From: Paenisporosarcina sp. FSL H8-0542
GTDB lineage: Bacteria; Bacillota; Bacilli; Bacillales_A; Planococcaceae
Direction: 5' to 3'
Assembly (NCBI RefSeq): GCF_038632915.1
Contig: NZ_CP152050.1
Location: 3,533,501 to 3,597,500 of the forward strand
DNA length: 64,000 nucleotides
Below are positions 38,100-47,050 of the stretch, piece after piece. Both the position numbers and the translations under genes were made by a program. The notes beneath the pieces were generated by a model. The model was not told the origin of the DNA and did no database searches. It was given only the letters and a program-made list of their open reading frames with translations. Numbering within the stretch: the first letter of the stretch is position 1; each line of letters begins with the position of its first letter.

Positions 38100-38916
38100 G
38101 TTGATTACTCCCCATTTCATCAGTTTATTATTTTACATCCTCTGATTTGTTAAACAATGTGTGGCATTATTCAAAAACTGTATATCCAATGTAGATTATC
38201 CATGTCACCACGGAATTTTCAATTCCTATGATATCCCTTAAAATTTAGCTTTTCCCATACTTTTAACTAAATACATTGATAAATGAAATCGTTTTCTTAA
38301 AACGGAACACGATTGGGAAAGCATAATTTTTTTAAAAAAAATTAAGTTTTGGTACAGAGCATTTTACACACTCGTTAGGATTACGACGAATCGCTGAATA
38401 GAGTTATGTTTAACATAATCAAGAGGTTTTATATACGTGCTCCAAAAACCAAAGCTACGGACGATTATAAAAAAGTGACAACAAAAAAAGCATCTCTAGA
38501 GAGACACTTAAACAATATACTATATCAAATTGGATTCTCTTTAATTTTGAAAACTTATACTTAACTGATTTTAATTGTCGTTTCAATTAGGAAATGGACA
38601 TAATGACAACAACCGAGCAGAAAGAACAGGTGCCAGAACACTGTTTCTCTTTGATAACCCAATACCTCATCTTTTACTTTGATTGTTACCATTTTTCCAT
38701 CTATTTCTTGATTAACAAGATTTTACTTTAAAATTACTCGGTTTTTTTTATGATTTTAACTTTTTAACAATCTAACTTTCTTCCTTAACGATCGAGCAAT
38801 CGAAGAAGGCACAACCAATTATTTTCAGTATATGATCCTCATCCAGAACTCAGAGGAAGCAACTCCTTATTAGGCGTTCGAACGATTTCGCATAACTCCC
38901 CGTATTTTGTCATAAC
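38100..38916. other. Long gene-poor stretch upstream of nupC
   Basis: About 800 bases have no supported gene. The nupC promoter must lie at the left end. On the minus strand around 38555-38710 there is an open stretch reading NLVNQEIDGKMVTIKVKDEV then LGYQRE, with no ribosome-binding site, which may be a gene fragment of unknown family. A short palindrome TCTCTAGAGA lies at about 38493. Base composition is otherwise AT-rich. Confidence 0.45.
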
Positions 38917-39117
38917 GTGGAGTATGGGGGGAATAAAATTACAAAGGTACAGAAAACTGCAGATGTCGTAAAGAAAGGAATCGGTTTTGGAACTTGCCTT
39001 TCGATGGTTATCTCGTACACAGCTTATAAGTCTATTGGTTGGGCCATTGTACACGGGTTTTTTAGTTGGTTTTATGTCCTTTATTATTTAATAAAGAATT
39101 CAACAGATTTATTTTAA
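38917..39117 (+). CDS. Small hydrophobic protein
   Basis: This protein of up to 66 residues has a basic amphipathic start (TKVQKTADVVKKG), a membrane segment IGFGTCLSMVISY and a second one AIVHGFFSWFYVLYYLI, a layout found in a family of small Firmicutes membrane proteins. The frame opens with GTG at 38917. A GGGGGG tract lies 6 bases before an in-frame ATT at 38938-38940, so the true start could be this unusual codon instead. A very strong terminator follows the stop. The function is unknown. Confidence 0.6.
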   Translation: MEYGGNKITKVQKTADVVKKGIGFGTCLSMVISYTAYKSIGWAIVHGFFSWFYVLYYLIKNSTDLF

Positions 39118-39162
39118 AAAACAAAAGACAGACTTCTGCAAACGAAGTCTGTCTTTTGTTTT
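39118..39162 (+). terminator. Strong terminator of the small hydrophobic gene
   Basis: A 19-base perfect stem (AAAACAAAAGACAGACTTC) with a 7-base loop and a T-rich tail. Confidence 0.9.
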
Positions 39163-39198
39163 TCGAGTTTCACTTACACGTATCATTGATTATCTACC

Positions 39199-39318
39199 TT
39201 ACGGATTAATAAGTCCTTGTTCTTTTGCCTTGAACACCACTTTATACCTTCCCGTAACTTCTAATTTTGAATAAATATTTGAAATATAATTTTTTCCCTG
39301 TTCCTTCCGTCAACGTCC
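39199..39318 (-). pseudogene. C-terminal fragment of a NarL/LuxR-type response regulator
   Basis: On the minus strand the sequence reads LTEGT, then after one extra base in a T/A run near 39290, KNYISNIYSKLEVTGRYKVV and FKAKEQGLINP-stop. This is the end of the LuxR-type helix-turn-helix (recognition helix GTVKNYISNIYSKL) of a NarL-family response regulator. Everything upstream of LTEGT is lost. The fragment has no start and is frameshifted. Confidence 0.75.
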
Positions 39319-39559
39319 ACCAGAATATACTACTTTTGGTGATAATTCATTCGTGATGAAGAAAATTCGACACTAATCCATAATGCAAACGCGGTTAGAC
39401 TTTCATAGTGAATTTAGGCAACTTTTTAAGGCCGTAATATACAAGGATTGTTTCTGAATCCTGTATATTACGGCCTTTTTAATTTATTTATATGATGATT
39501 TCGTACACAAAGGACATAAACAAATATTCTCTAGACCATGAATCTGTAGCAATAGATGC
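39319..39559. other. Gene-free stretch with a terminator
   Basis: No gene is supported here. It holds the terminator at 39428-39477 of the monooxygenase gene on the minus strand. Confidence 0.5.
39428..39477. terminator. Intrinsic terminator
   Basis: A 16-base perfect stem (AAGGCCGTAATATACA), extended by AGGA/TCCT, with T-runs on both outer sides. It is about 80 bases past the monooxygenase stop. Confidence 0.85.
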
Positions 39560-40609
39560 TTACTGTGTGTCTTCCCATTTTGCGACTTCTTCCCGAACGA
39601 TCGGTGCCACTTCCGTTCCCAACAGTTCAATGGCCTTCATCACATCAGCATGAGGCATCGTTCCAACGGGTACATGTAGCATAAAGCGTGTAATCCCTAC
39701 GTTTTTACGCAGGTATATGATCTTTTGGGCAACGGTTTCCGAATCCCCTACATACAATGCCCCTTTAAAACTCCGAGCTGCATCGAATGCTGCACGGTCG
39801 TAATGACCCCAGCCTCTCTCCCGTCCAAGGACGTTCATGACTTGCTGGGTCGGTGGGAAAAATTTATCTGCTGCTGTCTCATTATCCTCTGCAATAAACC
39901 CGTGTGAATGGGAGGCAATCGGTAATTTTGATACGTCATGACCTGCCTTAGCCGCCGCTTGTTTATAGAGCTGAACGAGTGGGGCAAACTGCACGGGGCG
40001 TCCTCCTATTATTGCCAAAACCAGTGGCAGTCCCAAAAGTCCTGCGCGGACGACCGATTCACTATTGCCCCCGCTTCCAATCCATATAGGCAAAGGATCT
40101 TGAACAGGACGCGGATAAATACCAACATTATCAATGGCTGGGCGATGCTTTCCAGACCATGACACGATTTCGGACTTCTGTAATTTCAGCAGCAAGTCCA
40201 ATTTTTCTTCAAATAGTTCGTGATAGTCCTCTAAATCATAGCCAAACAGCGGAAAGGATTCGATAAAAGAACCCCGTCCAGCCATAATTTCCGCACGTCC
40301 ATTCGAGATACCATCCAGTGTGGCAAAGTCTTGGAATACCCGGACTGGATCTGCAGATGAAAGCACAGTGACCGCACTCGTCAATCGGATTCTCTTTGTC
40401 TGTGATGCTGCAGCTGCCAACACAACTGCTGGAGAAGAGGCCGCAAAATCATGACGATGATGCTCCCCAACCCCAAATACATCCAATCCAACTTGATCGG
40501 CAAACACAATTTCCTCCACTACTTCACGCAACCGTTGTGCGTGGCTGATTACTTTACCGGTTTTAACATCAGGTGTTGTTTCTACAAACGTGCTGATTCC
40601 TATCTCCAT
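39560..40609 (-). CDS. Luciferase-like (LLM class) flavin-dependent oxidoreductase
   Basis: This protein of about 349 residues has the TIM-barrel of bacterial-luciferase-like monooxygenases. Visible features are GLDVFGVGEHHRHDFAASSP near the N-terminus (flavin region), RIRLTSAVTVLSSADPVRVF, EIMAGRGSFIESFPLFGYDL and PIWIGSGGNSESVVRAGLLG. It resembles the MupA/Atu2307-type subgroup of LLM oxidoreductases. Such enzymes use FMNH2 and oxygen or coenzyme analogues on unknown substrates. AGGAGG lies 8 bases before the ATG at 40609. It is monocistronic. Confidence 0.9.
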   Translation of the reverse strand: MEIGISTFVETTPDVKTGKVISHAQRLREVVEEIVFADQVGLDVFGVGEHHRHDFAASSPAVVLAAAASQTKRIRLTSAVTVLSSADPVRVFQDFATLDGISNGRAEIMAGRGSFIESFPLFGYDLEDYHELFEEKLDLLLKLQKSEIVSWSGKHRPAIDNVGIYPRPVQDPLPIWIGSGGNSESVVRAGLLGLPLVLAIIGGRPVQFAPLVQLYKQAAAKAGHDVSKLPIASHSHGFIAEDNETAADKFFPPTQQVMNVLGRERGWGHYDRAAFDAARSFKGALYVGDSETVAQKIIYLRKNVGITRFMLHVPVGTMPHADVMKAIELLGTEVAPIVREEVAKWEDTQ

Positions 40610-40814
40610 TAACAAGACCTCCTATATAATTCACCGTTTCTTCAAATGAATAAATTTTATATTTTCTTTAATATACTTCATTTTCGAGATATTTTCCTTT
40701 CGAAGAATTTCTTTCAGATACACGTAAATGTCACTATCCTACTTAGGAAAAACCATACTTATACTGTCCTATACATTAGTAATTTACTGCTATATAGTAA
40801 AATCAGGTGATGAT

Positions 40815-41579
40815 ATGAAAACAAACATATACTTAAACAATGAAAAATTCATTGCAGGAATGACCATGAAAAATGAAGTCGAACTGGAACACAACAATAT
40901 GGCTCTCCACGCCTGTGAATCCACGGCTGACATAGTAGAAAACCGCAAGAAATTAGCTGCCTTCTTAAATTGCGAACTGGATAATTTCGTTTGTGCGAAT
41001 CAGACACATAGTGCGAATTTCCATCGGGTAACGCTTGATGATAAAGGACGTGGCGCGAATCAGGTTGATACAGCCATTGCGGATACAGATGCCCTGTATA
41101 CGTATGAGCCTAATATCTTGCTAAGCAGCTTCACTGCCGATTGTGTTCCTGTGATTTTTTACAATGAAGTGACTGGCCTGATAGGCGTTATTCATTCCGG
41201 ATGGCAAGGTACCGTCAAAGAAATCTCATTAAAACTTTTTGAGCATTTAAATCAAGTTGAACGTTGTAACCCAAGTGATTTACATGTCCATATTGGTGCA
41301 GCGCTGAGCCAAGAAAAATTTGAAGTTGATGAAAATGTGTATGTAAAATTCAAAGACCTTGGCTACGCCGATAATTTTATGTATTACAATGATCAAACCC
41401 ACAAGTATCACATTGACAATCAATTAACCGTGAAAAAGCAATGTGAATTAGCAGGCATCCCGTCAGAGCAAATTACGATTGACCGTACGTGCACGTTTGT
41501 TAGTCCGGATGGCTTCTCTTATCGCCAAGACAAACAAAGCGGTCGACATCTGAGTTTTATTATGAGAAAAAGTGACTGA
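40815..41579 (+). CDS. pgeF: PgeF/YfiH-family peptidoglycan editing factor (DUF152)
   Basis: This 254-residue protein belongs to the multicopper polyphenol-oxidase/DUF152 family (E. coli YfiH, B. subtilis YlmD). E. coli YfiH is known to prevent misincorporation of serine into peptidoglycan by acting on UDP-MurNAc-dipeptide. The metal-site features QTHSANFHRV, TADCVPVIF and IGVIHSGWQGT and the C-terminal FVSPDGFSYRQDKQSGRHLS are visible. The longest frame begins at 40728, but AGGTGATG lies just before the ATG at 40815. The usual Bacillales copy is in the division (ylm) cluster; this one stands alone, so it may be a second copy. Confidence 0.87.
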   Translation: MKTNIYLNNEKFIAGMTMKNEVELEHNNMALHACESTADIVENRKKLAAFLNCELDNFVCANQTHSANFHRVTLDDKGRGANQVDTAIADTDALYTYEPNILLSSFTADCVPVIFYNEVTGLIGVIHSGWQGTVKEISLKLFEHLNQVERCNPSDLHVHIGAALSQEKFEVDENVYVKFKDLGYADNFMYYNDQTHKYHIDNQLTVKKQCELAGIPSEQITIDRTCTFVSPDGFSYRQDKQSGRHLSFIMRKSD

Positions 41580-41594
41580 TCCGGAATAATTTTA

Positions 41595-41628
41595 AAAGCA
41601 CATCAACATTAAAAAGTTGATGTGCTTT
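41595..41628 (+). terminator. Terminator of the pgeF gene
   Basis: A 13-base perfect stem (AAAGCACATCAAC) with an 8-base loop and a T-rich tail. Confidence 0.85.
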
Positions 41629-41795
41629 CTTATTGTTATAGCTTGACCTTGCTTAATGCTCCTATTTCAATGGAATTCATCTTTTTTGACAGTCGTTTAT
41701 TTCCCATTTTTCAAAATGGAATCAAAATACATTTCACACACCGACAAGTGTACGCATAGCATAAGAGATAATTTCCTAACGACGGAGGTACAAAT

Positions 41796-42287
41796 TTGGT
41801 CAATTTTTTATCTTTCCAGGGAACGGTCACGGAAATCAGTGATTTCATGATAGGAGCAAATGGTGAAGGAGAAGGTTGCTATACGTTGATGTCAGTAGAT
41901 AATGGTGCTGGAGCTTCAGTAAATTTCGTGGTATCGCCGACCACTTATTTTGTTAACCAGGAGATGGTCGCTGTGGGAGACCGGGTAACCGGGTACTATG
42001 ATGGAAATGCCCCTGTTCCTCTCATTTATCCACCGCAATACCGGGCACTTATCATCGTGAAAGATAATCCTTATCAAGATGTGAAAGTCGATTACTTCAA
42101 TAGCCAATTGGAAAGCCAGGATGGACAATTAAAATTAAATCTCTCTCCTTATACTCCGATTATATCTAGGAATGGGCAACCATTCACACGGAGTATTACG
42201 AACCGAAACCTGATTGTCATCTATGGTCCAACTACGAGAAGCATTCCGGCACAGACCACGCCATATGGAATTATTGTTTGGTGTTGA
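41796..42287 (+). CDS. Conserved protein of unknown function, OB-like
   Basis: This 163-residue soluble protein starts with TTG, 7 bases after GGAGG. It is rich in beta-strand-like segments: FQGTVTEISDFMIGANGEGE, CYTLMSVDNGAGASVNFVVS, GDRVTGYYDGNAPVPLIYPP and NLIVIYGPTTRSIPAQTTPY. The Gly-Thr-Val and GDRVTG patterns suggest an OB-type beta-barrel. I believe similar proteins occur in other Bacillales, without a known role. It has no signal peptide. A diverged copy of the rlmH end (42331-42348) lies just after it. Confidence 0.7.
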   Translation: MVNFLSFQGTVTEISDFMIGANGEGEGCYTLMSVDNGAGASVNFVVSPTTYFVNQEMVAVGDRVTGYYDGNAPVPLIYPPQYRALIIVKDNPYQDVKVDYFNSQLESQDGQLKLNLSPYTPIISRNGQPFTRSITNRNLIVIYGPTTRSIPAQTTPYGIIVWC

Positions 42288-42330
42288 ATTTAAAGGAATC
42301 CGCATGGAACTTGCGATTTTTATTTATTCG

Positions 42331-42348
42331 TTTATGGTAGGGTTCACC
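42331..42348 (-). repeat. Diverged copy D of the rlmH 3' end
   Basis: On the minus strand GGTGAACCCTACCATAAA encodes Gly-Glu-Pro-Tyr-His-Lys and matches copy B (56702-56730) at all but one of 18 positions. After CATAA the match ends abruptly, so only the coding side of the repeat is shared. Same orientation as rlmH. Confidence 0.6.
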
Positions 42349-42424
42349 GAAATAATGTAAGAGGCAAAAAAAGACGGGAGATTTTTCTTCCGTTTATTTT
42401 TTTGTAAGTCGGCATCACCTTAAT

Positions 42425-42505
42425 CTGACCCCTACATTTTGCTATAAACTGATACTTTTAAATAGTCCAGCCCTTTGCTACTGTTATCAGTGAATTCAAA
42501 AAAAC
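42425..42505 (+). repeat. Leader repeat R1 upstream of the ECF transporter gene
   Basis: About 80 bases with shared blocks CCTACATTTT, ATACTTTT, AATAG, CCTTTGCTA and GTTATCAGT are found again at 52582-52652. Here they end just before the ribosome-binding site of the ECF S-component gene. CCTTTGC and GCAAAG could pair around the last blocks. It could be a structured leader RNA; it does not match a riboswitch class I can recall. Confidence 0.55.
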
Positions 42506-42523
42506 GCAAAGAAGGGTTAAACT

Positions 42524-43069
42524 ATGCAAAATACACAAAGTTATTCAAGCTCAATCTCACGCACTCGCACATTTGATTTAATTTTAACGTCTATGTTAAT
42601 TGCACTTGTATTCGTTTCTACACTCTTATTAAATATCAAACTACCTATTACGGCGAATGGCGGTTTAGTTCACCTTGGAACAGCTATGCTCTTCATTGCC
42701 TCCATTTTATTTGGTCCTAAAAAAGCAGCCATCGCTGGTGCTGTTGGGATGGGGTTATTCGACTTAGTTTCTAATTGGACATTGTGGGCACCCTTCACCA
42801 TTGTGGCTCGCGGCTTACAAGGATATATAGTTGGAAAAATTGCTTGGTCGAACGGTCGCAATGGTAACAGTGTTGCTTTCAATCTACTCGCTACTATTGT
42901 TTCTATTCCTGTGATGTTAGCGGTTTATTACCTTTGTGAAGGGGTTCTATATGGTAACTGGATTGCACCTGTGGCCTCTATTCCTGGAAACATCGTTCAA
43001 AATGTTGTCGGGATCATTGTAGCCATTCCTGTAGCTAGTGCACTGAAAAAGGTTCCTTTTTTTAAGTAG
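42524..43069 (+). CDS. ECF transporter S component
   Basis: This 181-residue membrane protein with about six segments is the substrate-capture subunit of an energy-coupling-factor vitamin importer. The conserved MLIALVFVSTLLLNIKLPI, GLVHLGTAMLFIASILFGPK and KKAAIAGAVGMGLFDLVSNW, then WAPFTIVARGLQGYIVGKI place it in the ECF-ribofla_trS/DUF1393-like group. No ATPase or T component is nearby, so it should share a common EcfAAT module. The substrate (a vitamin or precursor) cannot be told. AGAAGGG precedes the ATG, and the repeat R1 forms its leader. Confidence 0.88.
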   Translation: MQNTQSYSSSISRTRTFDLILTSMLIALVFVSTLLLNIKLPITANGGLVHLGTAMLFIASILFGPKKAAIAGAVGMGLFDLVSNWTLWAPFTIVARGLQGYIVGKIAWSNGRNGNSVAFNLLATIVSIPVMLAVYYLCEGVLYGNWIAPVASIPGNIVQNVVGIIVAIPVASALKKVPFFK

Positions 43070-43111
43070 TACTATTGTTAAACACCATATAACAATTTTT
43101 ATATAACCTAA

Positions 43112-43146
43112 AAAGGGGAAGGCTTTGTTATTAAGCCTTCCCCTTT
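43112..43146. terminator. Bidirectional terminator, type AAGGGGAAGGCTT
   Basis: A 14-base perfect stem (AAAGGGGAAGGCTT) with a 7-base loop between the ECF gene (plus) and the amino acid permease gene (minus). The same stem sequence is reused at 44981-45020. Confidence 0.9.
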
Positions 43147-43169
43147 ACTATTGTTTTTTAGAAAGTGAA

Positions 43170-44561
43170 TTATCGGTTAGTCACTTGATCATCTTTTTGA
43201 GTATCTATTGGAACACGCTTGCCGATTCGAAAAGCGTAAAAACTAATGACAACAAGACATAAGAACACAATACCTGCAATAAGCGACATCCGTGTGTCCT
43301 CATTAAACCACATGCCAACTAAAACTATAATTAAAAAGGCGATGGTAATGTAGTTTGTCACCGGTGCAAAAGGCATTTTGAATGGATGATTATCCATTTC
43401 AGCCCCTTTTCTTTTTCGGAATTGAATTTGACTAATTAGAATGACAAACCACGGAATCATACCAGGCAGTACACTTGCACTGTATACATACACAAATAAA
43501 TTTTCTGGTGCAATGTAACTTAGCACAACGCCAACTATTAAACCAAGCATTACACCAAGCAAACTAAATATAGGCACTCCATTACGAGAGAGTTTTGTAA
43601 AGAACTTTGGTGCTTGTCCATTTATCCCTAATGTATAAAGCATACGTCCTGCACTATAAATACCACTGTTACAGCCTGACAACGCCGCTGTGATGACGAC
43701 AAAGTTAATAAGTCCGGCGGCGGCTGTAATACCCACTTTCGCAAAAGTTGCTACAAATGGGCTACCAATCGAACTCAGCTGATCCCAAGGATAAACTGTT
43801 ACTATAACAAAAATCGCACCAATGTAGAAAATTAAAATACGCCAAATAAGACTTTGAATGGCTTTCGTTAATGTTTTTTGCGGATCTTTCGCTTCACCAG
43901 CTGTAATCCCAATTAGTTCGACACCTTGATAAGCCCCAATAACTAGTGATAGCGCAAAGAAGAAGCCTGTCCAGCCACCTGTAAAGAAGCCGCCATGTTC
44001 CCAAAGGTTAGATAATCCGATTGCATTTCCTCCATTACCAAATCCGAAGAAAATAAGGCCAAACCCAGCAATAATCATCAATACAATTGTAACGATTTTA
44101 ATCATCGCAAACCAAAATTCAAATTCACCAAATACTTTAACAGAAACTAAGTTAGCTGCACCCAGAATCACTATTGCGATAAGACCTGGTATCCAAGCAG
44201 GCAGGTCTGGGAACCAGTACTTCATGTATGCCCCAACAGCTATAATTTCTGACATCCCAACAATTACCCACTGGAACCAGTTACTCCATGCCGTCATATA
44301 CCCCGCTAAGGGATGAATGTACTTATGGCCAAATGTCGCATATGAACCTGTACTTGGCTCTAAATATAACATTTCTCCCATTGCACGCATTATGAAAAAG
44401 ATAAAAATCCCTGTGATTGCATAAGCAAGCATTACAGACGGACCCGTCCATTTAATTGTGCTGGCTGAACCCATAAATAAACCAACACCAATTGTACCTC
44501 CCAAAGCAATCATCTGAATATGACGCGCTTCCAAGCCTCTCTTTAATTCTTTGTTTGCCAT
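43170..44561 (-). CDS. Amino acid permease, AAT family
   Basis: This 463-residue transporter has twelve membrane segments. The start [20 protein letters not shown] followed by VGLFMGSA, the [20 protein letters not shown] segment, and [19 protein letters not shown] are diagnostic of the AAT family of the APC superfamily (GabP, AapA, YbxG, AnsP types). These are proton symporters for amino acids. I cannot decide among alanine, GABA, proline or other substrates. The gene is flanked by terminators of matching sequence on both sides. Confidence 0.93.
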   Translation of the reverse strand: MANKELKRGLEARHIQMIALGGTIGVGLFMGSASTIKWTGPSVMLAYAITGIFIFFIMRAMGEMLYLEPSTGSYATFGHKYIHPLAGYMTAWSNWFQWVIVGMSEIIAVGAYMKYWFPDLPAWIPGLIAIVILGAANLVSVKVFGEFEFWFAMIKIVTIVLMIIAGFGLIFFGFGNGGNAIGLSNLWEHGGFFTGGWTGFFFALSLVIGAYQGVELIGITAGEAKDPQKTLTKAIQSLIWRILIFYIGAIFVIVTVYPWDQLSSIGSPFVATFAKVGITAAAGLINFVVITAALSGCNSGIYSAGRMLYTLGINGQAPKFFTKLSRNGVPIFSLLGVMLGLIVGVVLSYIAPENLFVYVYSASVLPGMIPWFVILISQIQFRKRKGAEMDNHPFKMPFAPVTNYITIAFLIIVLVGMWFNEDTRMSLIAGIVFLCLVVISFYAFRIGKRVPIDTQKDDQVTNR

Positions 44562-45078
44562 TCAATTTCCTCCTCTTAGACTATAAAATTGCTTCAATTA
44601 ACAGCAAGCTACTAATATCTCTATTCGGTATTAAAAATGATGAAGGGAGCGTCACTTTCAATATATTTTAAAAGTAATTTACTTGTCTTATAATAATAAA
44701 TTATCCGACAGAATACAAATGTATTTTTCAGGAAAACACTGGTATAATCAGTATCTTTCGACTATATTTAAAACAGTAACTATGTTAGAAATAAAATAAT
44801 TTTTATTTCTAAATAGTAATAATATTATACAGATTCTTTCTATTGTATTCTTTCCCTCGATAAATATCTTTTCTTTATTGGATAAAAAATCAAACTTAAA
44901 AAATATATTGAATTTCACTTTCAGTAAACAGACATAGCTCCAGAGTTGTCGGAATCATTGTAGTTATTTTAGCTAAAATAAAAAAGGGGAAGGCTTAGTA
45001 TATCAAGCCTTCCCCTTTTTTATTGTTTTTAAATGCTATGTTAAAGAAAGTATGAAAATTCCATATCCAAAATTAACT
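44562..45078. other. AT-rich gene-free stretch
   Basis: About 500 bases between the permease start and the mqo stop hold a very AT-rich promoter region for the permease and the mqo terminator at its right end. No gene is supported. Confidence 0.5.
44981..45020 (-). terminator. Terminator of mqo
   Basis: A 16-base perfect stem (AAAAAGGGGAAGGCTT) with an 8-base loop and A/T tracts on both sides, 58 bases past the mqo stop. Its arm is the same as that of the terminator at 43112. Confidence 0.9.
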
Positions 45079-46581
45079 TTAGACTTGTTCTTTTTCACTT
45101 AGACCAAGCTTCTCTGCTATTGAAATATTTATTTCGTGCAGAAGCTCTGGATTTTCCATTAGTGACACGCCATAAGAAGGAATCATTTCTTTGATTTTTG
45201 GTTCCCATTCTTCCATATGTTGCGGGAAGCATTTTTTAATTACTTCGAGCATAACGTGAACTGCCGTAGAAGCACCGGGAGAAGCCCCTAGTAATGCTGC
45301 AATCGAGCCATCAGCAGCACTAACAACTTCCGTACCAAATTGAAGCGTTCCTTTGCCTTCAGAAGTATCTTTGATCACTTGTACACGTTGACCAGCTACA
45401 ACTAAATCCCAATCCTCGCTCTTGGCGTTCGGGATAAACTCTCGTAACTCATCCATACGCTGTTCTTTCGATAACATAACTTGCTGAATCAGGTATTTTG
45501 TCAATGACATCTCTTTTGCGCCTGCCGCCAACATGGTTAAGATATTATTCGGTTTTACAGAGGTCACTAGATCCAAATTTGAACCGGTTTTTAAGAACTT
45601 AGGTGAGAAGCCGGCAAATGGTCCAAATAACAACGATTTTTTATTGTCAATAAATCGTGTATCAAGATGCGGAACAGACATTGGTGGAGCACCAACTTTA
45701 GCTTTTCCGTATACTTTTGCATGATTTTGAGCAATAACTTCTGGATTATTACACACCATGAAGATTCCGCTTACTGGGAATCCTCCAATTTGTCTACCTT
45801 CAGGAATGCCGGATTTTTGCAGTAAATGCACGCTTCCGCCTCCGCCTCCGATAAAGACGAATTTTGCAGTATGGTGTTCCACGATACCGCTGTAGACATT
45901 ACTCACTTTTAATTCCCATGAACCATCGCCATTCTGGTACAAATTATCTACATTGTGGTTATATTTGATACGGACGTTCTTATTCTGTAAGTGGTCAAAC
46001 AACATGCGCGTTAAAGCACCAAAGTTAACATCCGTTCCAGAGTCGATTTTTGTTGCCGCTATGACTTCATCCGAAGGACGATCTTGCATAATGAGCGGAA
46101 TCCATTCCATCAGTTTTGCTGGGTCATCAGAAAATTCCATTCCTTGGAACAGCGGATTTTTTGATAGCGCTTCAAAACGTTTCTTTAAGAACGCCACATT
46201 TTGTTCCCCTTGTACCATACTCATATGAGGCAATGGCATGATAAAGTCTTCTGGATTATTTATCAACCCGTTTTTTACAAGATGTGACCAAAACTGCGTG
46301 GACAGCCGAAACTGTTCATTTATTTTAATCGCTTTGCTAATATCAATAGATCCGTCTGGTTTTTCAGTTGTATAGTTAAGCTCACACAGGGCCGCATGAC
46401 CTGTTCCTGCATTATTCCATTCGTTTGAGCTTTCCTCTCCTGCATTGTCGAGCTTCTCAATCACTGTAATTTTCAATTCCGGCGCTAATTCTTTCAAAAG
46501 TGTCCCTAAAGTGGCACTCATGACTCCGGCACCAATTAAGATAACGTCTGTATTAGTTTCTCTCATGTTCATTTTTACCAT
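45079..46581 (-). CDS. mqo: Malate:quinone oxidoreductase
   Basis: This 500-residue FAD-dependent, membrane-associated enzyme oxidises malate to oxaloacetate and reduces quinone, linking the citric acid cycle to respiration. Mqo features are [20 protein letters not shown] (FAD fold), [40 protein letters not shown] and [20 protein letters not shown] near the end. The ATG at 46581 or the in-frame ATG at 46572 could be the start; both have purine-rich sequence upstream. It is monocistronic, preceded by a strongly folded leader at 46600-46672. Confidence 0.95.
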   Translation of the reverse strand: MVKMNMRETNTDVILIGAGVMSATLGTLLKELAPELKITVIEKLDNAGEESSNEWNNAGTGHAALCELNYTTEKPDGSIDISKAIKINEQFRLSTQFWSHLVKNGLINNPEDFIMPLPHMSMVQGEQNVAFLKKRFEALSKNPLFQGMEFSDDPAKLMEWIPLIMQDRPSDEVIAATKIDSGTDVNFGALTRMLFDHLQNKNVRIKYNHNVDNLYQNGDGSWELKVSNVYSGIVEHHTAKFVFIGGGGGSVHLLQKSGIPEGRQIGGFPVSGIFMVCNNPEVIAQNHAKVYGKAKVGAPPMSVPHLDTRFIDNKKSLLFGPFAGFSPKFLKTGSNLDLVTSVKPNNILTMLAAGAKEMSLTKYLIQQVMLSKEQRMDELREFIPNAKSEDWDLVVAGQRVQVIKDTSEGKGTLQFGTEVVSAADGSIAALLGASPGASTAVHVMLEVIKKCFPQHMEEWEPKIKEMIPSYGVSLMENPELLHEINISIAEKLGLSEKEQV

Positions 46582-46599
46582 CCTTAGTCCCTAAAATTG

Positions 46600-46672
46600 C
46601 AGAAAGGATCTAGGCGCTCTTGCTTAGAAAGCATAATAAGCCAAGGCGAGACCTAGTCACACACCTTTTCTG
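46600..46672 (-). promoter_or_regulatory. Folded leader upstream of mqo
   Basis: Three nested complementary pairs lie in 73 bases: CAGAAAGG with CCTTTTCTG, CTAGG with CCTAG, and CTTGCTTA with TAAGCCAAG, ending about 18 bases before the mqo start. The fold has internal bulges, as an RNA regulator or a REP-like element would. I do not recognise a known riboswitch. Confidence 0.5.
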
Positions 46673-47050
46673 TTTAAAATATATCCATATTATAGTGTAA
46701 TACAATTATTTAAACATTAATATATATTTACTATTACCTAATAATTATAAGCTAAATAAAAGCAGGTTAACAGTGAGAAGTCCTTCCATAAGGCTATGGA
46801 ACATCCCAGTGTGTGCTGCACTGAAAAAATTCTATTTTATATAGTTAATTATAGTGATTTACAGTTTGACTTAAATCGATTCATTCTATATGACACAAAA
46901 AAGGGAGAACGCTTCGTATAACAAGCATTCTCCTTCTTTTTTGATTTAACTTCAAGTTTAAATTACCTCTTTGAAAGATTACCTTGCTCATTCAATGAAG
47001 TATTAATTCACACCATCTGTTGCTAGTTTGCACAAAACCATCAAGATAAG
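46673..47050. other. Gene-free stretch with a terminator
   Basis: AT-rich and without supported genes. A terminator at 46901-46935 (AAGGGAGAACGCTT paired with a slightly diverged complement) is placed to end the UvrA-like transcript and resembles the two AAGGGGAAGGCTT terminators to its left. Confidence 0.5.
46901..46935 (-). terminator. Terminator downstream of the UvrA-like gene
   Basis: A 13-14 base stem with one bulge and one mismatch, 8-base loop, T-run on the minus strand. It is 116 bases past the stop of the UvrA-like gene. Confidence 0.65.

Noticed and set aside
40728-40814. N-terminal membrane extension of the PgeF-like protein
   Set aside because: The hydrophobic stretch comes from translated upstream DNA; the ribosome-binding site and family start are at the ATG at 40815.
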